Source: Stigmatella erecta
GTDB taxonomy: Bacteria > Myxococcota > Myxococcia > Myxococcales > Myxococcaceae
DNA length: 64,000 nucleotides
Direction: 5' to 3'
NCBI RefSeq assembly: GCF_900111745.1
Contig: NZ_FOIJ01000007.1
Coordinates: 1 to 64,000, forward strand
Both the position numbers and the translations under genes were made by a program. This document shows, one piece after another, positions 34,506-43,383 of the stretch. The notes below the pieces were generated by a model that searched no databases, was not told the DNA's origin, and saw nothing but the letters and a program-made list of their open reading frames with translations. Numbering within the stretch: the stretch's first letter is position 1; every line of letters starts with the position of its first letter.

Positions 34506-37019
34506 TCAGGCGCTGCGCGCCTTGCCATCGCTCTTGGCTTCCGGCTTCGGGGGGGAGGCCACCATCAACGGTGCGGTCTTCGGCCCTCCGCCCACCGCTC
34601 CGGCCGGGTACTCCGGACGTGCATGGTAGATCCCTTCCAGCGTGTGCAGGAAGGAATCCGAGATCAGGTTCAGGTCCTTGAGCGTCAGGTCGCACTCGTC
34701 GAGCTGCCCCTCGGAGAAGATGATGTTGATCATCTTCTGCACCTGCGCGTGCAGCTTCGCCTTCGTGGGCTCGGGCATGGCGCGGGTGGAGGCCTCCACC
34801 GCGTCGGCGATCATCACCAGCGCCGCCTCGCGGAACTGAGGCTTGGGGCCCGGGTAGCGGAAGATGCTCTCGTCGAGCGGAGGGGCGTTCTCCTTGCCCT
34901 CCTGCTCCTTCAGGGCCTTGTGGAAGAAGTAGCCGACCAGCCGGGTGCCGTGGTGCTGGGGGATGGCGTCCGCCACCAGCTTGGGCAGCCGGTACTGGCG
35001 CGCCATCTCCAGCCCCTCCGTCACGTGCCGCTTGATGATGACGGCGCTCATGGCGGGGGCCAGCGCGTCGTGCCGGTTCTCCCCCTTCTGGTTCTCCCCG
35101 AAGAAGAGCGGGTTCCGGCCCTTTCCAATGTCGTGGTAGTAGGCGCACGAGCGGGCCAGCAGGGGGTTCGCGCCGATGGCCTCGGCCGCGTTCTCCACCA
35201 GCGAGCCGATGATGATGGAGTGGTGGTAGGTGCCCGGGGCCTGGACGATCAGCTCCTTGAGCGCCGGGTGGTTCAGGTTCGCCAGCTCCAGCAGCTTGAT
35301 GTCCGAGGCATAGCCGAAGAGGGCCTCCAGCAGCGGCGTGAGCGCCATCACCATCACCGGCACGGCCAGGGCGGTGCCCAGCGCCGCGAACAGCGCGGAG
35401 AGCACCGTCTCCGGGGTGAGCCCCTTGCCCTCCACCAGGAAGAGGCACAGCACGGCCACCAGGCTCACGAGGCCGGTGACGAAGCCCGCCTTGAAGATGC
35501 CCACGCGGTCGCGCGCCCGGGGAATGCGGTCCGCCGCCACCAGCGAGCCCACCAGCGTGTAGATGCCAAAGGACAGGGAGTTGCCCAGCATCACGCCCGC
35601 CAGGCACGCGAGCACCAGCGCGAAGAAGAGCGACAGCTCCTCGGAGAGCAGGAAGCGCACCAGCATGGCGCCGGCCGCCATGGGGAAGGCGTAGTAGAGC
35701 GCCTCGATGGGCAGCGCCGTGTACCGGTCCTGGATGGCGTCCGCGATGGACACCCAGAGCTGGAGCAGCCCGAGGATTCCCACCAGCAGCAGGCCCAGCA
35801 GCATGCCGTCCTTGCGCGTGGGCCGGAACCGCCGGAACGCCGTCCGGCAGAACACGAACGAGGCGGCGATGAGCAGCGCCACCAGCCCCGTGCCGCCGAT
35901 CTGCAATTGCAGCAGATCCAACCGGTCCGTCTGCGCCCGCATGCCCTTGAGGATGACCAGGTGCGTCTCGTTGACGAGCTCGCCATCCCCGATGACGCGC
36001 TGGCCCTTCTTCATGGAGAGGACGGCGTCCTTCACCGCATCCGAGGCCTTCAGGCGCCGCGCGTTCGTCTCGGCGATGTTGATGGTGAGGTTGGGCCGCA
36101 CCAGCCGCTTGGCCAGCCGCAGCACCGCCCGCCGCTGGGCCACGGGCGCATCCGGCAGCAGGTTGCCCGGAATGGACGAGAACCGGTCCAGCTCCGCGTG
36201 CGTCTCGCGCACGTCCAGCACGCCCGGCGCGGTGCCCGGCAAGCTCTGCTCGCCCGCGTGGCGCACATCCCGGACGGTGATGCCCAGGGCGCCCTCCCGG
36301 GACAGCTCCTCCCGGGAGCCACCGATGAACAGCGGGCCCCGCTCCGAGCCGTAGGCCCGCTCCAGCAAGGACAGCGTGGCCAGCTCGGCCTCTTCCGCGA
36401 AGCCGTTGGTGAGCAGCGCCTGGAAGTCCTCCACCTCCATGGCCGCGTCGCGCTGGCCGAACAGCTGCTCCTGGAAGTCCGCCTGCAGCGCCTCGCGCTC
36501 CTTGCGCTGGCGCTCGGCCTCCTGGGGCGGGAGCACCGGGGGCTTGCGGTTGGGCTTGACCGGCTCCCGGCGGACCTCTCCGTCCTCGCCCGCCTGGGCG
36601 CTCTCCTCGGCGGCCTTGGCGGCCAGACGGGCCCGCATGTCCGCGAAGGCGCCCTTCACGGCGTTGCGGACCTCGGAGCCGACCCCAGGGTTCAAGTCGT
36701 ACACCGGCCGCACGGCGCCGCGGGCTTCCTGGCGCCGCTGCTCCGTCATGGCGACGTGGCTGATCTCGTAATCCCGCGCGGCCTTGAAGCCCGCGGGCGA
36801 GTTGGCCCGGAAGGGCTTGCCCAGGTGCTCCTCGGCCAGGGCAGGGATCTGCTGGCTGTAGAGCCCAGGGGAGATGACGAAGCCCGCGGACACGGAGACG
36901 ACGAGCAACAGCAGCACGTGCGTCACGCGCTTGCCCCACACCTCTCCACTGAGCTTGAGGCGGCGCGTCAGCGTGTCCAAGGGGCTGGGCCCGGCGGGCG
37001 AAGGTTCCGGTTCGGCCAT
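34506..37019 (-). CDS. 7TM-HD domain phosphohydrolase, PgpH-like
   Basis: An 837-residue membrane protein of the 7TMR-HD family. One N-terminal helix (HVLLLLVVSVSAGFVISP) is followed by a large periplasmic 7TMR-HDED domain (about 55-385), seven membrane helices (about 390-580) and a cytosolic HD domain with GTYHHSIIIGSLVENAAEAIG, SCAYYHDIGKG and AIPQHHGTRLV. In Firmicutes PgpH degrades c-di-AMP; HD-family enzymes elsewhere act on other nucleotides, so the substrate here is open. The periplasmic linker holds an Arg/Pro/Glu-rich segment. ATG 37019 has a GAGGA ribosome site 7 nt upstream. Confidence 0.9.
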   Translation of the reverse strand: MAEPEPSPAGPSPLDTLTRRLKLSGEVWGKRVTHVLLLLVVSVSAGFVISPGLYSQQIPALAEEHLGKPFRANSPAGFKAARDYEISHVAMTEQRRQEARGAVRPVYDLNPGVGSEVRNAVKGAFADMRARLAAKAAEESAQAGEDGEVRREPVKPNRKPPVLPPQEAERQRKEREALQADFQEQLFGQRDAAMEVEDFQALLTNGFAEEAELATLSLLERAYGSERGPLFIGGSREELSREGALGITVRDVRHAGEQSLPGTAPGVLDVRETHAELDRFSSIPGNLLPDAPVAQRRAVLRLAKRLVRPNLTINIAETNARRLKASDAVKDAVLSMKKGQRVIGDGELVNETHLVILKGMRAQTDRLDLLQLQIGGTGLVALLIAASFVFCRTAFRRFRPTRKDGMLLGLLLVGILGLLQLWVSIADAIQDRYTALPIEALYYAFPMAAGAMLVRFLLSEELSLFFALVLACLAGVMLGNSLSFGIYTLVGSLVAADRIPRARDRVGIFKAGFVTGLVSLVAVLCLFLVEGKGLTPETVLSALFAALGTALAVPVMVMALTPLLEALFGYASDIKLLELANLNHPALKELIVQAPGTYHHSIIIGSLVENAAEAIGANPLLARSCAYYHDIGKGRNPLFFGENQKGENRHDALAPAMSAVIIKRHVTEGLEMARQYRLPKLVADAIPQHHGTRLVGYFFHKALKEQEGKENAPPLDESIFRYPGPKPQFREAALVMIADAVEASTRAMPEPTKAKLHAQVQKMINIIFSEGQLDECDLTLKDLNLISDSFLHTLEGIYHARPEYPAGAVGGGPKTAPLMVASPPKPEAKSDGKARSA

Positions 37020-37066
37020 GCGATTCCTCACCCTACGAAAGCCAGGGCGGCTACATCAAGGACGCA

Positions 37067-37092
37067 GGGCACCGGAACATTCTCCGGTGCCC
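37067..37092 (-). terminator. Strong hairpin between phoH and pgpH
   Basis: A perfect 10-bp stem GGGCACCGGA/TCCGGTGCCC (37067-37076 and 37083-37092) with a 6-nt loop, followed on neither side by a T-run. A second hairpin, CTGGCC/GGCCAG with a GGCT loop, lies at about 37103-37118. Together they probably limit read-through from phoH or stabilise its 3' end. Confidence 0.5.
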
Positions 37093-37128
37093 CACGGAAC
37101 TGCCTGGCCGGCTGGCCAGCGATTCACC

Positions 37129-38199
37129 TCATGTAGCGAGCGGCTCCTCGGCCTCCGGAGCCTCGGACACGGCGGGCTCCTGCGCCTCCTGCACCCCCTG
37201 CTGCTCCCGGGCGGCGGCTTCGGCCTTGGCGGCCTCAGCCTTGTCATAGGCGCGAATGACTTCCTGCACCAGCGGGTGGCGGACCACGTCCACCTCGGTG
37301 AACTCCGAGAAGCAGATGCCCTCGATGTTCTTGAGGATGGCGCGGGCGTGGTTGAGGCCCGACATCTTCCCCACCGGCAGGTCCACCTGCGTCACGTCAC
37401 CGGTGATGACCGCCTTGCTGTTGTAGCCCAGGCGCGTGAGGAACATCTTCATCTGCTCGACGGTGGTGTTCTGCGCCTCGTCCAGGATCACGAAGGCGTC
37501 GTTGAGCGTGCGGCCGCGCATGAAGGCCAGCGGGGCCACCTCGACGACGCCCTGCTCCACGAGCTGCGCCGCGCGCTCCCCCGCCATCATGTCGTTGAGC
37601 GCGTCGTACAGGGGGCGCAGGTACGGGTTCACCTTCTCGGCGATGTCGCCTGGCAGAAAGCCCAGCTTCTCGCCGGCCTCCACCGCGGGCCGGGCCAGGA
37701 TGATGCGCTTGACCTTCCGCTCCTGCAGGAAGGCCACCGCCATGGCCATGGCCAGGTACGTCTTGCCCGTGCCCGCGGGCCCGATGCCGAAGACGATGTC
37801 GTGGGCGCGGATGTTCTCCACGTAGCGCTTCTGCGCCAGGCTCTTGGGGGCGATCTGCCGGTTGCCGGAGCTCTTGAGCACCGGCCCCAGCATGACGTCC
37901 TGCAGGGACTCCGTGCCCCGTCCCAGGACCTTGATGCCCTGCTCCACGTCCTCCCGGTAAACGGGCCGGCCCGCCCGGATCATCCCCTCCAGGTTCTCCA
38001 CCAGCCGCACGGCGAAGGCGACGGCATCCGCAGGGCCGGACAAGTGCAGCTCCGTGCCGCGCTGTCCCACGCGCACACCGAGCCGCCGCTCCATGAGCTT
38101 CAGGTTCTCGTTCTGATTGCCGCAGAGCGCCAGGGCGGTCTCATTGTCGCGGACATCGACCTTGGCGGAGGTAGGAGGACGGATGACGGGAGATTCCAT
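37129..38199 (-). CDS. phoH: PhoH-family ATPase (YbeZ-like)
   Basis: A 356-residue PhoH/YbeZ ATPase. An N-terminal KH-like region ([30 protein letters not shown]) precedes the P-loop domain: Walker [18 protein letters not shown], Walker [11 protein letters not shown], and sensor [17 protein letters not shown]. The C-terminal 35 residues are an acidic Ala/Glu-rich tail. YbeZ works with YbeY in rRNA maturation, and the ybeY gene lies two genes downstream. ATG 38199 is chosen; a TTG six codons upstream (38217) also fits, and neither has a clear ribosome site. Confidence 0.94.
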   Translation of the reverse strand: MESPVIRPPTSAKVDVRDNETALALCGNQNENLKLMERRLGVRVGQRGTELHLSGPADAVAFAVRLVENLEGMIRAGRPVYREDVEQGIKVLGRGTESLQDVMLGPVLKSSGNRQIAPKSLAQKRYVENIRAHDIVFGIGPAGTGKTYLAMAMAVAFLQERKVKRIILARPAVEAGEKLGFLPGDIAEKVNPYLRPLYDALNDMMAGERAAQLVEQGVVEVAPLAFMRGRTLNDAFVILDEAQNTTVEQMKMFLTRLGYNSKAVITGDVTQVDLPVGKMSGLNHARAILKNIEGICFSEFTEVDVVRHPLVQEVIRAYDKAEAAKAEAAAREQQGVQEAQEPAVSEAPEAEEPLAT

Positions 38200-38299
38200 A
38201 GAGGAGGGATTTCTCAATGCGTTTCGTACCTCGCTTCAAAGTCCCGGAATCAACGTAAGGCTGCCCCCCCCACCGGGCAAAGAGGCAGGCGTCGAATGG

Positions 38300-39472
38300 C
38301 TACTGCAACGGCGGAAGCAGAACAAAGTCCCGGGACGCCAAGCGCCTGTAATAATAGGGCTCGCGCCACGGGTACCGAAGCTCCTCTGGTTTTAACAAGC
38401 CCGCCTCCACCAGCGCATCCAAACGCTCCGGTACTTCGCCCTTTTCCAGGCGGAAGACCTCCACCGCGGCCTCAATCCGCTTGAGCTGGTTGCGGGAGAT
38501 GAACCGCTGGGCCCCCGGATCGGCGAACGAGGAGGCAGCCGTGGCCTTCGGCGACAAGAACCCCAGGATCTGCACGGCCAGGAACAGGATGGCCCCCAGC
38601 GCCGCCATGCTGGCGCCCACCCGCCCCAGGCTCTGGCCCGCCTTGGCCAGCAGCGCCGAGCCCCCCGCCGAGGGCGATTGTCCTTCGGGGTAATAGGGCC
38701 GCACGTACTGCAGGTTGATGAGGTTGAGCAGCGCCTTGCAGGTCTCGAACTCGCCCAGGCAGCTCACGTCGATGAGCTTGCGCACGTCCCGCGTGGGGGA
38801 AATGGCCTCGTAGACGCGCCGCTCCGAGTCGCCCACCGACTTGAACTCGCCCTTGTTCTCGTCCTTCTTCTTCTCCGCGAACGCGTCGTCGAACGCGGCA
38901 TCGAAGTCCGGCTCCGTGTTGACGGGCGGAGGCAGGGGCTTGAGGCACTCGAACGTCATGTCCAGCCGGTTGATCTTCTTCCGGATGACGGGCCACTCAT
39001 CCACCATCCGGAAGCCTTCCATCAGCACCGACTCGGCGCGCAGCGGCGTGATGGCTTCCGTGTCGGACTCGACGGGCTCGGCCTTGAAGGCGTAGGTGCC
39101 CGCGTCCCAGCTGAACAGGCGGTAAAGCGTCTCGGTGGCCTGCAACTGCATCATCTTCTTGAAGCGGTCGGCGGTGATGAAGCCGCTGGAGACGAGCACG
39201 TCGCCCAGGCGCTTGAGGGTGCGGCGCTGCGTCTCCAGCGACTCCTCGAGCTGCGCCTCGGTGATGATCTCCGCGCGCACCAGCATGTTGCCGATGAGGT
39301 CCTTCTTCTTGCGGGTGATGCTCTCGACCCGGGCGATGTTGCCGTCCTTGAAGAAGACGTTGACCTCCTGCTCCTTGCTCTCCAGGTACAGCTGGCCGGT
39401 CTTCTGCTGCTGGCCAATGAGCTGGAGGATGTCCGCGATGCCAAAGTCCTTGAGCGTTCCCTGAAGGGCCAT
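38300..39472 (-). CDS. PATAN (DUF4388) protein with C-terminal membrane anchor
   Basis: A 390-residue protein. Residues 1-95 match PATAN/DUF4388: MALQGTLKDFGIADILQLIGQQQKTGQLYLESKEQEVNVFFKDGNIARVES. Residues about 65-150 resemble the N-terminal domain of GspE-type ATPases (IGNMLVRAEIITEAQLEESLETQRRTLKRLGDVLVSSGFI). One transmembrane helix lies near residues 290-312 (AALGAILFLAVQILGFL), followed by a short periplasmic domain (residues 320-390, RLEKGEVPERLDALVEAGLLKPEEL) like pilin-type SPOR/T2S accessory segments. Such proteins are abundant in myxobacteria; the function is not known. It is 15 nt downstream of the TPR-zinc ribbon gene. Confidence 0.78.
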   Translation of the reverse strand: MALQGTLKDFGIADILQLIGQQQKTGQLYLESKEQEVNVFFKDGNIARVESITRKKKDLIGNMLVRAEIITEAQLEESLETQRRTLKRLGDVLVSSGFITADRFKKMMQLQATETLYRLFSWDAGTYAFKAEPVESDTEAITPLRAESVLMEGFRMVDEWPVIRKKINRLDMTFECLKPLPPPVNTEPDFDAAFDDAFAEKKKDENKGEFKSVGDSERRVYEAISPTRDVRKLIDVSCLGEFETCKALLNLINLQYVRPYYPEGQSPSAGGSALLAKAGQSLGRVGASMAALGAILFLAVQILGFLSPKATAASSFADPGAQRFISRNQLKRIEAAVEVFRLEKGEVPERLDALVEAGLLKPEELRYPWREPYYYRRLASRDFVLLPPLQ

Positions 39473-39487
39473 GAGTGTCGTCCAGGC

Positions 39488-41668
39488 TTACTGCGTGCGC
39501 CGCTTGAACAGCCCACGCAGCGACAGGAGGTAGAGGGGCAGGAGCACCAGCACCGCCGGTGCCATCTTCAGGTAGTGCGGCGCCTCGCCATAGGGCGCGC
39601 GCAGCACCCCCTGGGTCATCAGCAGCACCGTCACCGCCAGCAAGAACAGGAAGCAGTAGAGCGTGCCCCGGACCGGCAGCCCCGAGAAGACGTGGCCCGC
39701 GCCCGACACCAGCGCCCCGAGCGCCAGCGAGATGCGGCCCAGCCAGGTCTGGTGGCGCTGGACCTCCGCCTGCTTGCGCGCCCGCATCGGCTCGGGCACC
39801 ACGCCCTTGCGGGCGAACACGTTCGTGCACTGGCTGCACAGGAAGCTGCCCATGCCGAGATCCGGATCACACCGCCGGCACACCGTGCGGCCGCACTTCT
39901 CACAGCCCTTGGAGGCCCGGAGCCGGTCGCGCGCCGAGCCCCAGAGGAACAGCAGGCCGGCCAGCACCAGCGGGTAGAACCGCGCCACCGGCCCCGACAC
40001 GCCCAGGAGCATGCGGTCCAGCTGGGACGCCACGCGCTTGCCCGCGGCCGAGCCATCCGCCAGGGCCAGCATGTCCGCCACGGGCAGCGCCGGCGAGAGC
40101 AGGAGCTGGTTCGCCAGCAGCCGGTCATCCGGCGGCACGTCCCGGCCCACGAGCGAGGCATCCAGCCGCTGCGCCACGGCCATGGTCTCGCTGGCGCGCT
40201 GCAGCTCGGCGCCCACCTTGTCGTCCGGCAGCTCCCGGGCCCGGCGCCGGTAGATCTGCGCCAGGTTGTAGGGCGCCGCCGCGAGCGAGGTGTCCGCCTG
40301 TGCCGCCTCCTGGTACAGGCGCGTGGCGCCATCGACGTCGCCGGAGGCCAGCAGCGCGTTGCCAAAGTTCGTGAGCAGCAGCGCGTGGCGCTGGCGCAAG
40401 GCCGCCGCCGCCTTGAAGTGCTGGGTGGCCGCCTCGAGCTGGCCGCGGCGGGACTCGTAGCGCCCCAGGGCGAACAGCTCCGCGAAGGTGGCCTCCTTCG
40501 CCTCCTGGCGGACCAGGAGCCGGGCCGCCGCGTCATCCGCCGCGAAGCCGCCGCGCTCCAGCAGGTACACGTCCTCGGCCACCGTCCCCGCGAAGGTGGT
40601 GGCTTTGGCGACCTGCCCGGCGATCAGGGGAATCAATCCCACCAGCGCCAGCAGCACGGCCGCCACGGTCCGCTCCGCCGCGGACAGGTAGAGCACCACC
40701 ATGCCGAGGAGGACCACCAGCACGGGCACCACGCCCAGCCGGAGCAGCACGGGCATCAGCAGGATGGCGATCACCACCATGATGGACTGCCAGCGCCCCA
40801 CACCCCGGGGAAAGACGTGGTGGATGTCGTGCAGGAAGTAGCGGATGCGCCGCAGGAAGAGCACGCCCACCACCGCCACCGCCGTGGCCAGCAGCGCCAG
40901 CAGCGCCGTGGCCACCATGTTCGCGATCGCGGGCCGCAGGTAACGCGGATCCTTCACCACCGCGGCGAGGGCCGCCTGGAACTCCCCCATGTACTTGCCC
41001 ACGGCGCCCGGATCCCTGCGCGCATAGGCATCCGCGAGCACGAAGCGCGCATAGGGCAGGTTGGGCGACAGCGACGCCGCGTCCTCGGCCAGGTGCACCG
41101 CCGAGGTCATGTCCTTGGCCTGGAGCCGCGACTGGGACTCGCGCAGCAGGCTGGCGCTGAAGGTGTCGAAGTCCGAGGCGGCCACCTCGTCCCGGAGCTT
41201 CAGCAAGTCTTTACGCGCCTGATCCGCGGCGGCCGTGTCCTTCGCCGTCCGGGCCTGGACCCAGCGCTCCCAGACGGCCAGCAGGTCCGCATCCGAGACG
41301 CGGGGCGCCAGCAGCGGGGGCGGCGGCGTGCGGGTGGGCACCTCGGCCTTGGGCGCCGCGGGCTTCGGGGCCGCGGGGGCCGCCGTGGGCGGAGGGGCTA
41401 TCGACGGCGTGGGAAGCCGGTCCGGGGGCTCCTCCGAGGGCTCCTCCTCCGCGACGGGCCGCTTCGACCGGCCGGGACGGCGCGCCGGGCTGCGCTCCTC
41501 ATCCTCGTACACGGAGTCATCGGACTCCTCCTCGGGAGGAGGCTCGGGCGAGGGATCCACCTCCTGGATCAGCGAGGGCGCATCCATGCCCTGAGCGGCC
41601 GCCGGCGCAGGCAGCGCCAGCAGCGAGAGAATCACCGGCAGCAAACGCAAACAAAAGGAGTGAGGCAT
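39488..41668 (-). CDS. Membrane TPR protein with zinc ribbon, unknown function
   Basis: A 726-residue protein. Order of parts: signal peptide (LRLLPVILSLLALPAPAAAQ); Pro/Glu/Asp-rich disordered stretch (about 25-115); helical domain with TPR-like repeats (about 120-220); about four membrane helices (about 225-350); TPRs (about 375-500, AATQHFKAAAALRQRHALLLTNFGNALLASGDVDGATRLYQEAAQ); a membrane helix; a two-pair zinc ribbon CEKCGRTVCRRCD...CSQC (about 590-625); and C-terminal helices. No family assignment is possible. The ATG at 41668 is fixed by the signal peptide. It and the PATAN protein downstream look like a functional pair. Confidence 0.7.
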   Translation of the reverse strand: MPHSFCLRLLPVILSLLALPAPAAAQGMDAPSLIQEVDPSPEPPPEEESDDSVYEDEERSPARRPGRSKRPVAEEEPSEEPPDRLPTPSIAPPPTAAPAAPKPAAPKAEVPTRTPPPPLLAPRVSDADLLAVWERWVQARTAKDTAAADQARKDLLKLRDEVAASDFDTFSASLLRESQSRLQAKDMTSAVHLAEDAASLSPNLPYARFVLADAYARRDPGAVGKYMGEFQAALAAVVKDPRYLRPAIANMVATALLALLATAVAVVGVLFLRRIRYFLHDIHHVFPRGVGRWQSIMVVIAILLMPVLLRLGVVPVLVVLLGMVVLYLSAAERTVAAVLLALVGLIPLIAGQVAKATTFAGTVAEDVYLLERGGFAADDAAARLLVRQEAKEATFAELFALGRYESRRGQLEAATQHFKAAAALRQRHALLLTNFGNALLASGDVDGATRLYQEAAQADTSLAAAPYNLAQIYRRRARELPDDKVGAELQRASETMAVAQRLDASLVGRDVPPDDRLLANQLLLSPALPVADMLALADGSAAGKRVASQLDRMLLGVSGPVARFYPLVLAGLLFLWGSARDRLRASKGCEKCGRTVCRRCDPDLGMGSFLCSQCTNVFARKGVVPEPMRARKQAEVQRHQTWLGRISLALGALVSGAGHVFSGLPVRGTLYCFLFLLAVTVLLMTQGVLRAPYGEAPHYLKMAPAVLVLLPLYLLSLRGLFKRRTQ

Positions 41669-41825
41669 CCGGACGGTCGATGATAGGCGAGGGGCTGGCA
41701 CGACGAAAGCAATAGCCCCCTCCCGCTTGCCCGCTTACCGGGGAAACAGTCCTTTCCAGACTGGCAAGAGTCCTGGGGGACCGGGGGATGGGATCCAGAT
41801 GGGGCAGCCAGAGGTTGACACGCAC

Positions 41826-42989
41826 ATGAGTACGACCGGGACAGAGCTGGAACGGCTGGTAGGGATCATGCGCCGCCTGCGCGGGGAGGGGGGGTGCCCC
41901 TGGGACCGCGAGCAGGACCTGCGCTCGATGCGCCCCTACCTCGCCGAGGAGACCTTCGAGGTCCTCGACGAGATGGACCGGGTGGCCTACGGCGGCCCTT
42001 GGCGCTCGCTGTGCGAGGAGCTGGGCGACCTGCTCTTCCAGATCGTCTTCCACGCGCAGCTGGCGGCCGAGAAGGACGCGTTCACGATGGCCGACGTGTG
42101 CCGCGCCATCAGCGACAAGATCGAGAGCCGCCACCCCCACGTCTTCGGCGATCGCCAGGTCCAGAACTCCACCGAGGTGCTCTTCAACTGGGCGCAGCTC
42201 AAGGCCGAGGAGAAGAAGCGGAAGACGGGCCGGGTAGGCTCCGTGCTCGACGGCGTGCCGACGGCCGCCCCAGCCCTGCTGCGGGCCGAGCGGCTCACCG
42301 AGAAGGCCAGCCGCATGGGCTTCGACTGGCCGGACGTGGCCGGGGTCCGGGCCAAGCTGGACGAGGAGCTCGCCGAGCTGGACGAGGCCATCGCCTCCAA
42401 GGACCGGGACGCGCTGGAGCACGAGCTGGGCGATGTCCTCTTCTCCCTGGCCAACCTCGGCCGGTTCCTGCACACGCCCCCCGAGGACGCGCTGCGCATG
42501 GCCATCCGCCGCTTCACCACCCGCTTCCAGCACATCGAGTCCGCCCTCCAGGCCGAGGGCGTCCCCCTGGGGAGTGCGACCCTGGAGCACATGGAGCGAC
42601 ATTGGCAGGGCGCCAAGGCGGCGGAGAAGGCGCTCCCCCCTCCTGCGTCCCTGCCCCGCGCGCCCCTGACCGCCCTGCGCTTCCCGGCGAACGACTTGGC
42701 GGCCCAGCGGGCGTTCTGGGACGCCGTCGCGCCGCTGATCGGCTGGCAGGCGGTGCCGGCCCCCTCCGGAGAGGCGCGCTACAGCGATGGGGCGCTGCTG
42801 CTGGTCTTCACCTCGGGGGGGACGGGAACCCCTGGCGCGGGGGTGACGTTGGGGGCGCCCTCCTCCCGGTCGGTGGAGCGGCTCCGGGCCACGCTGGAGG
42901 CCTCTCACCCGGGGGCCGTTCAGGGGGGCTCTTCCCCCGGGGTGCGCTTCCAAGACCCGGCGGGCCTTCTCTGGGAATACACCGCCTAG
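41826..42989 (+). CDS. mazG: MazG nucleotide pyrophosphohydrolase fused to a VOC-like domain
   Basis: Residues 1-270 are a full two-domain MazG: CPWDREQDLRSMRPYLAEETFEVLDEMD, LGDLLFQIVFHAQLAAEK, RHPHVFGD, then the second half with ERLTEKASRMGFDWPD and EELAELDEAIASKDRDALEHELGDVLFSLANLGRF. MazG hydrolyses NTPs to NMPs and PPi. Residues 284-387 are a VOC/glyoxalase-like module (LRFPANDLAAQRAFWDAVAPLIGW ... VRFQDPAGLLWEY). The domain is fused without a frame break. ATG 41826 is chosen; ATG 41799 is a less likely alternative. It is divergent from the TPR gene and 80 nt upstream of rpsT. Confidence 0.9.
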   Translation: MSTTGTELERLVGIMRRLRGEGGCPWDREQDLRSMRPYLAEETFEVLDEMDRVAYGGPWRSLCEELGDLLFQIVFHAQLAAEKDAFTMADVCRAISDKIESRHPHVFGDRQVQNSTEVLFNWAQLKAEEKKRKTGRVGSVLDGVPTAAPALLRAERLTEKASRMGFDWPDVAGVRAKLDEELAELDEAIASKDRDALEHELGDVLFSLANLGRFLHTPPEDALRMAIRRFTTRFQHIESALQAEGVPLGSATLEHMERHWQGAKAAEKALPPPASLPRAPLTALRFPANDLAAQRAFWDAVAPLIGWQAVPAPSGEARYSDGALLLVFTSGGTGTPGAGVTLGAPSSRSVERLRATLEASHPGAVQGGSSPGVRFQDPAGLLWEYTA

Positions 42990-42999
42990 CACGCACGCC

Positions 43000-43028
43000 T
43001 TGACGGTCGCGGGGCTCCGCTGTAGGTA
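43000..43028 (+). promoter_or_regulatory. Promoter of rpsT
   Basis: -35 TTGACG at 43000-43005 and -10 TAGGTA at 43023-43028 with a 17-nt spacer. The predicted start near 43035 leaves a 35-nt leader with a GGAG ribosome site at 43059-43062. Confidence 0.6.
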
Positions 43029-43069
43029 CGGCCCTCTTTAGTCCACAGCCGTCCCGTTGGAGATGACCT

Positions 43070-43345
43070 TTGGCGAATACCAAGTCCGCAGAGAAGCGCA
43101 ACCGTCAGGCCCAGAAGCGCCGCGCCCGCAACACCGCCGTGCGCACCACGGTGAAGAACGCCGTGAAGAAGGCCCGTGAGAGCCTCACCACCAAGGACGG
43201 CGCGAAGAGCGCGGACGCCGTGAAGGAAGCGACCCGGACGCTGGCCAAGGCCGCCTCCAAGGGCGTCCTGCACCCGCGCAACGCCGCTCGCCGCATCGCC
43301 CGCCTCGCCAAGGCCGCCGCGAAGCCGGCCGCCAAGGCCCAGTAG
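43070..43345 (+). CDS. rpsT: 30S ribosomal protein S20
   Basis: Primary 16S rRNA-binding protein of the small subunit, 91 residues, highly basic: MANTKSAEKRNRQAQKRRARNTAVRTTVKNAVKKARE... It starts with TTG at 43070, 8 nt after a GGAG ribosome site. E. coli rpsT also starts with UUG, which allows feedback control by S20; the same is inferred here. The C-terminus is extended with a Lys/Ala tail (RLAKAAAKPAAKAQ). It has its own promoter and a hairpin terminator. Confidence 0.97.
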   Translation: MANTKSAEKRNRQAQKRRARNTAVRTTVKNAVKKARESLTTKDGAKSADAVKEATRTLAKAASKGVLHPRNAARRIARLAKAAAKPAAKAQ

Positions 43346-43361
43346 TTCCCGGCCAGGCCCC

Positions 43362-43383
43362 AGCGCCCGCTTCGCCGGGCGCT
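43362..43383. terminator. Bidirectional hairpin between rpsT and lptE
   Basis: A perfect 8-bp stem AGCGCCCG/CGGGCGCT (43362-43369 and 43376-43383) with loop CTTCGC. It overlaps the lptE stop codon and lies 17 nt after the rpsT stop, so it can serve both converging genes. There is no U-tract. Confidence 0.55.

Noticed and set aside
34218-37136. A 972-codon open frame on the plus strand
   Set aside because: It is antisense to the 7TM-HD gene, whose motifs and membrane helices are unmistakable.
41680-41685. A -10-like TATCAT ahead of the TPR/zinc-ribbon gene
   Set aside because: No acceptable -35 at 16-18 nt, so it was not listed as a promoter.
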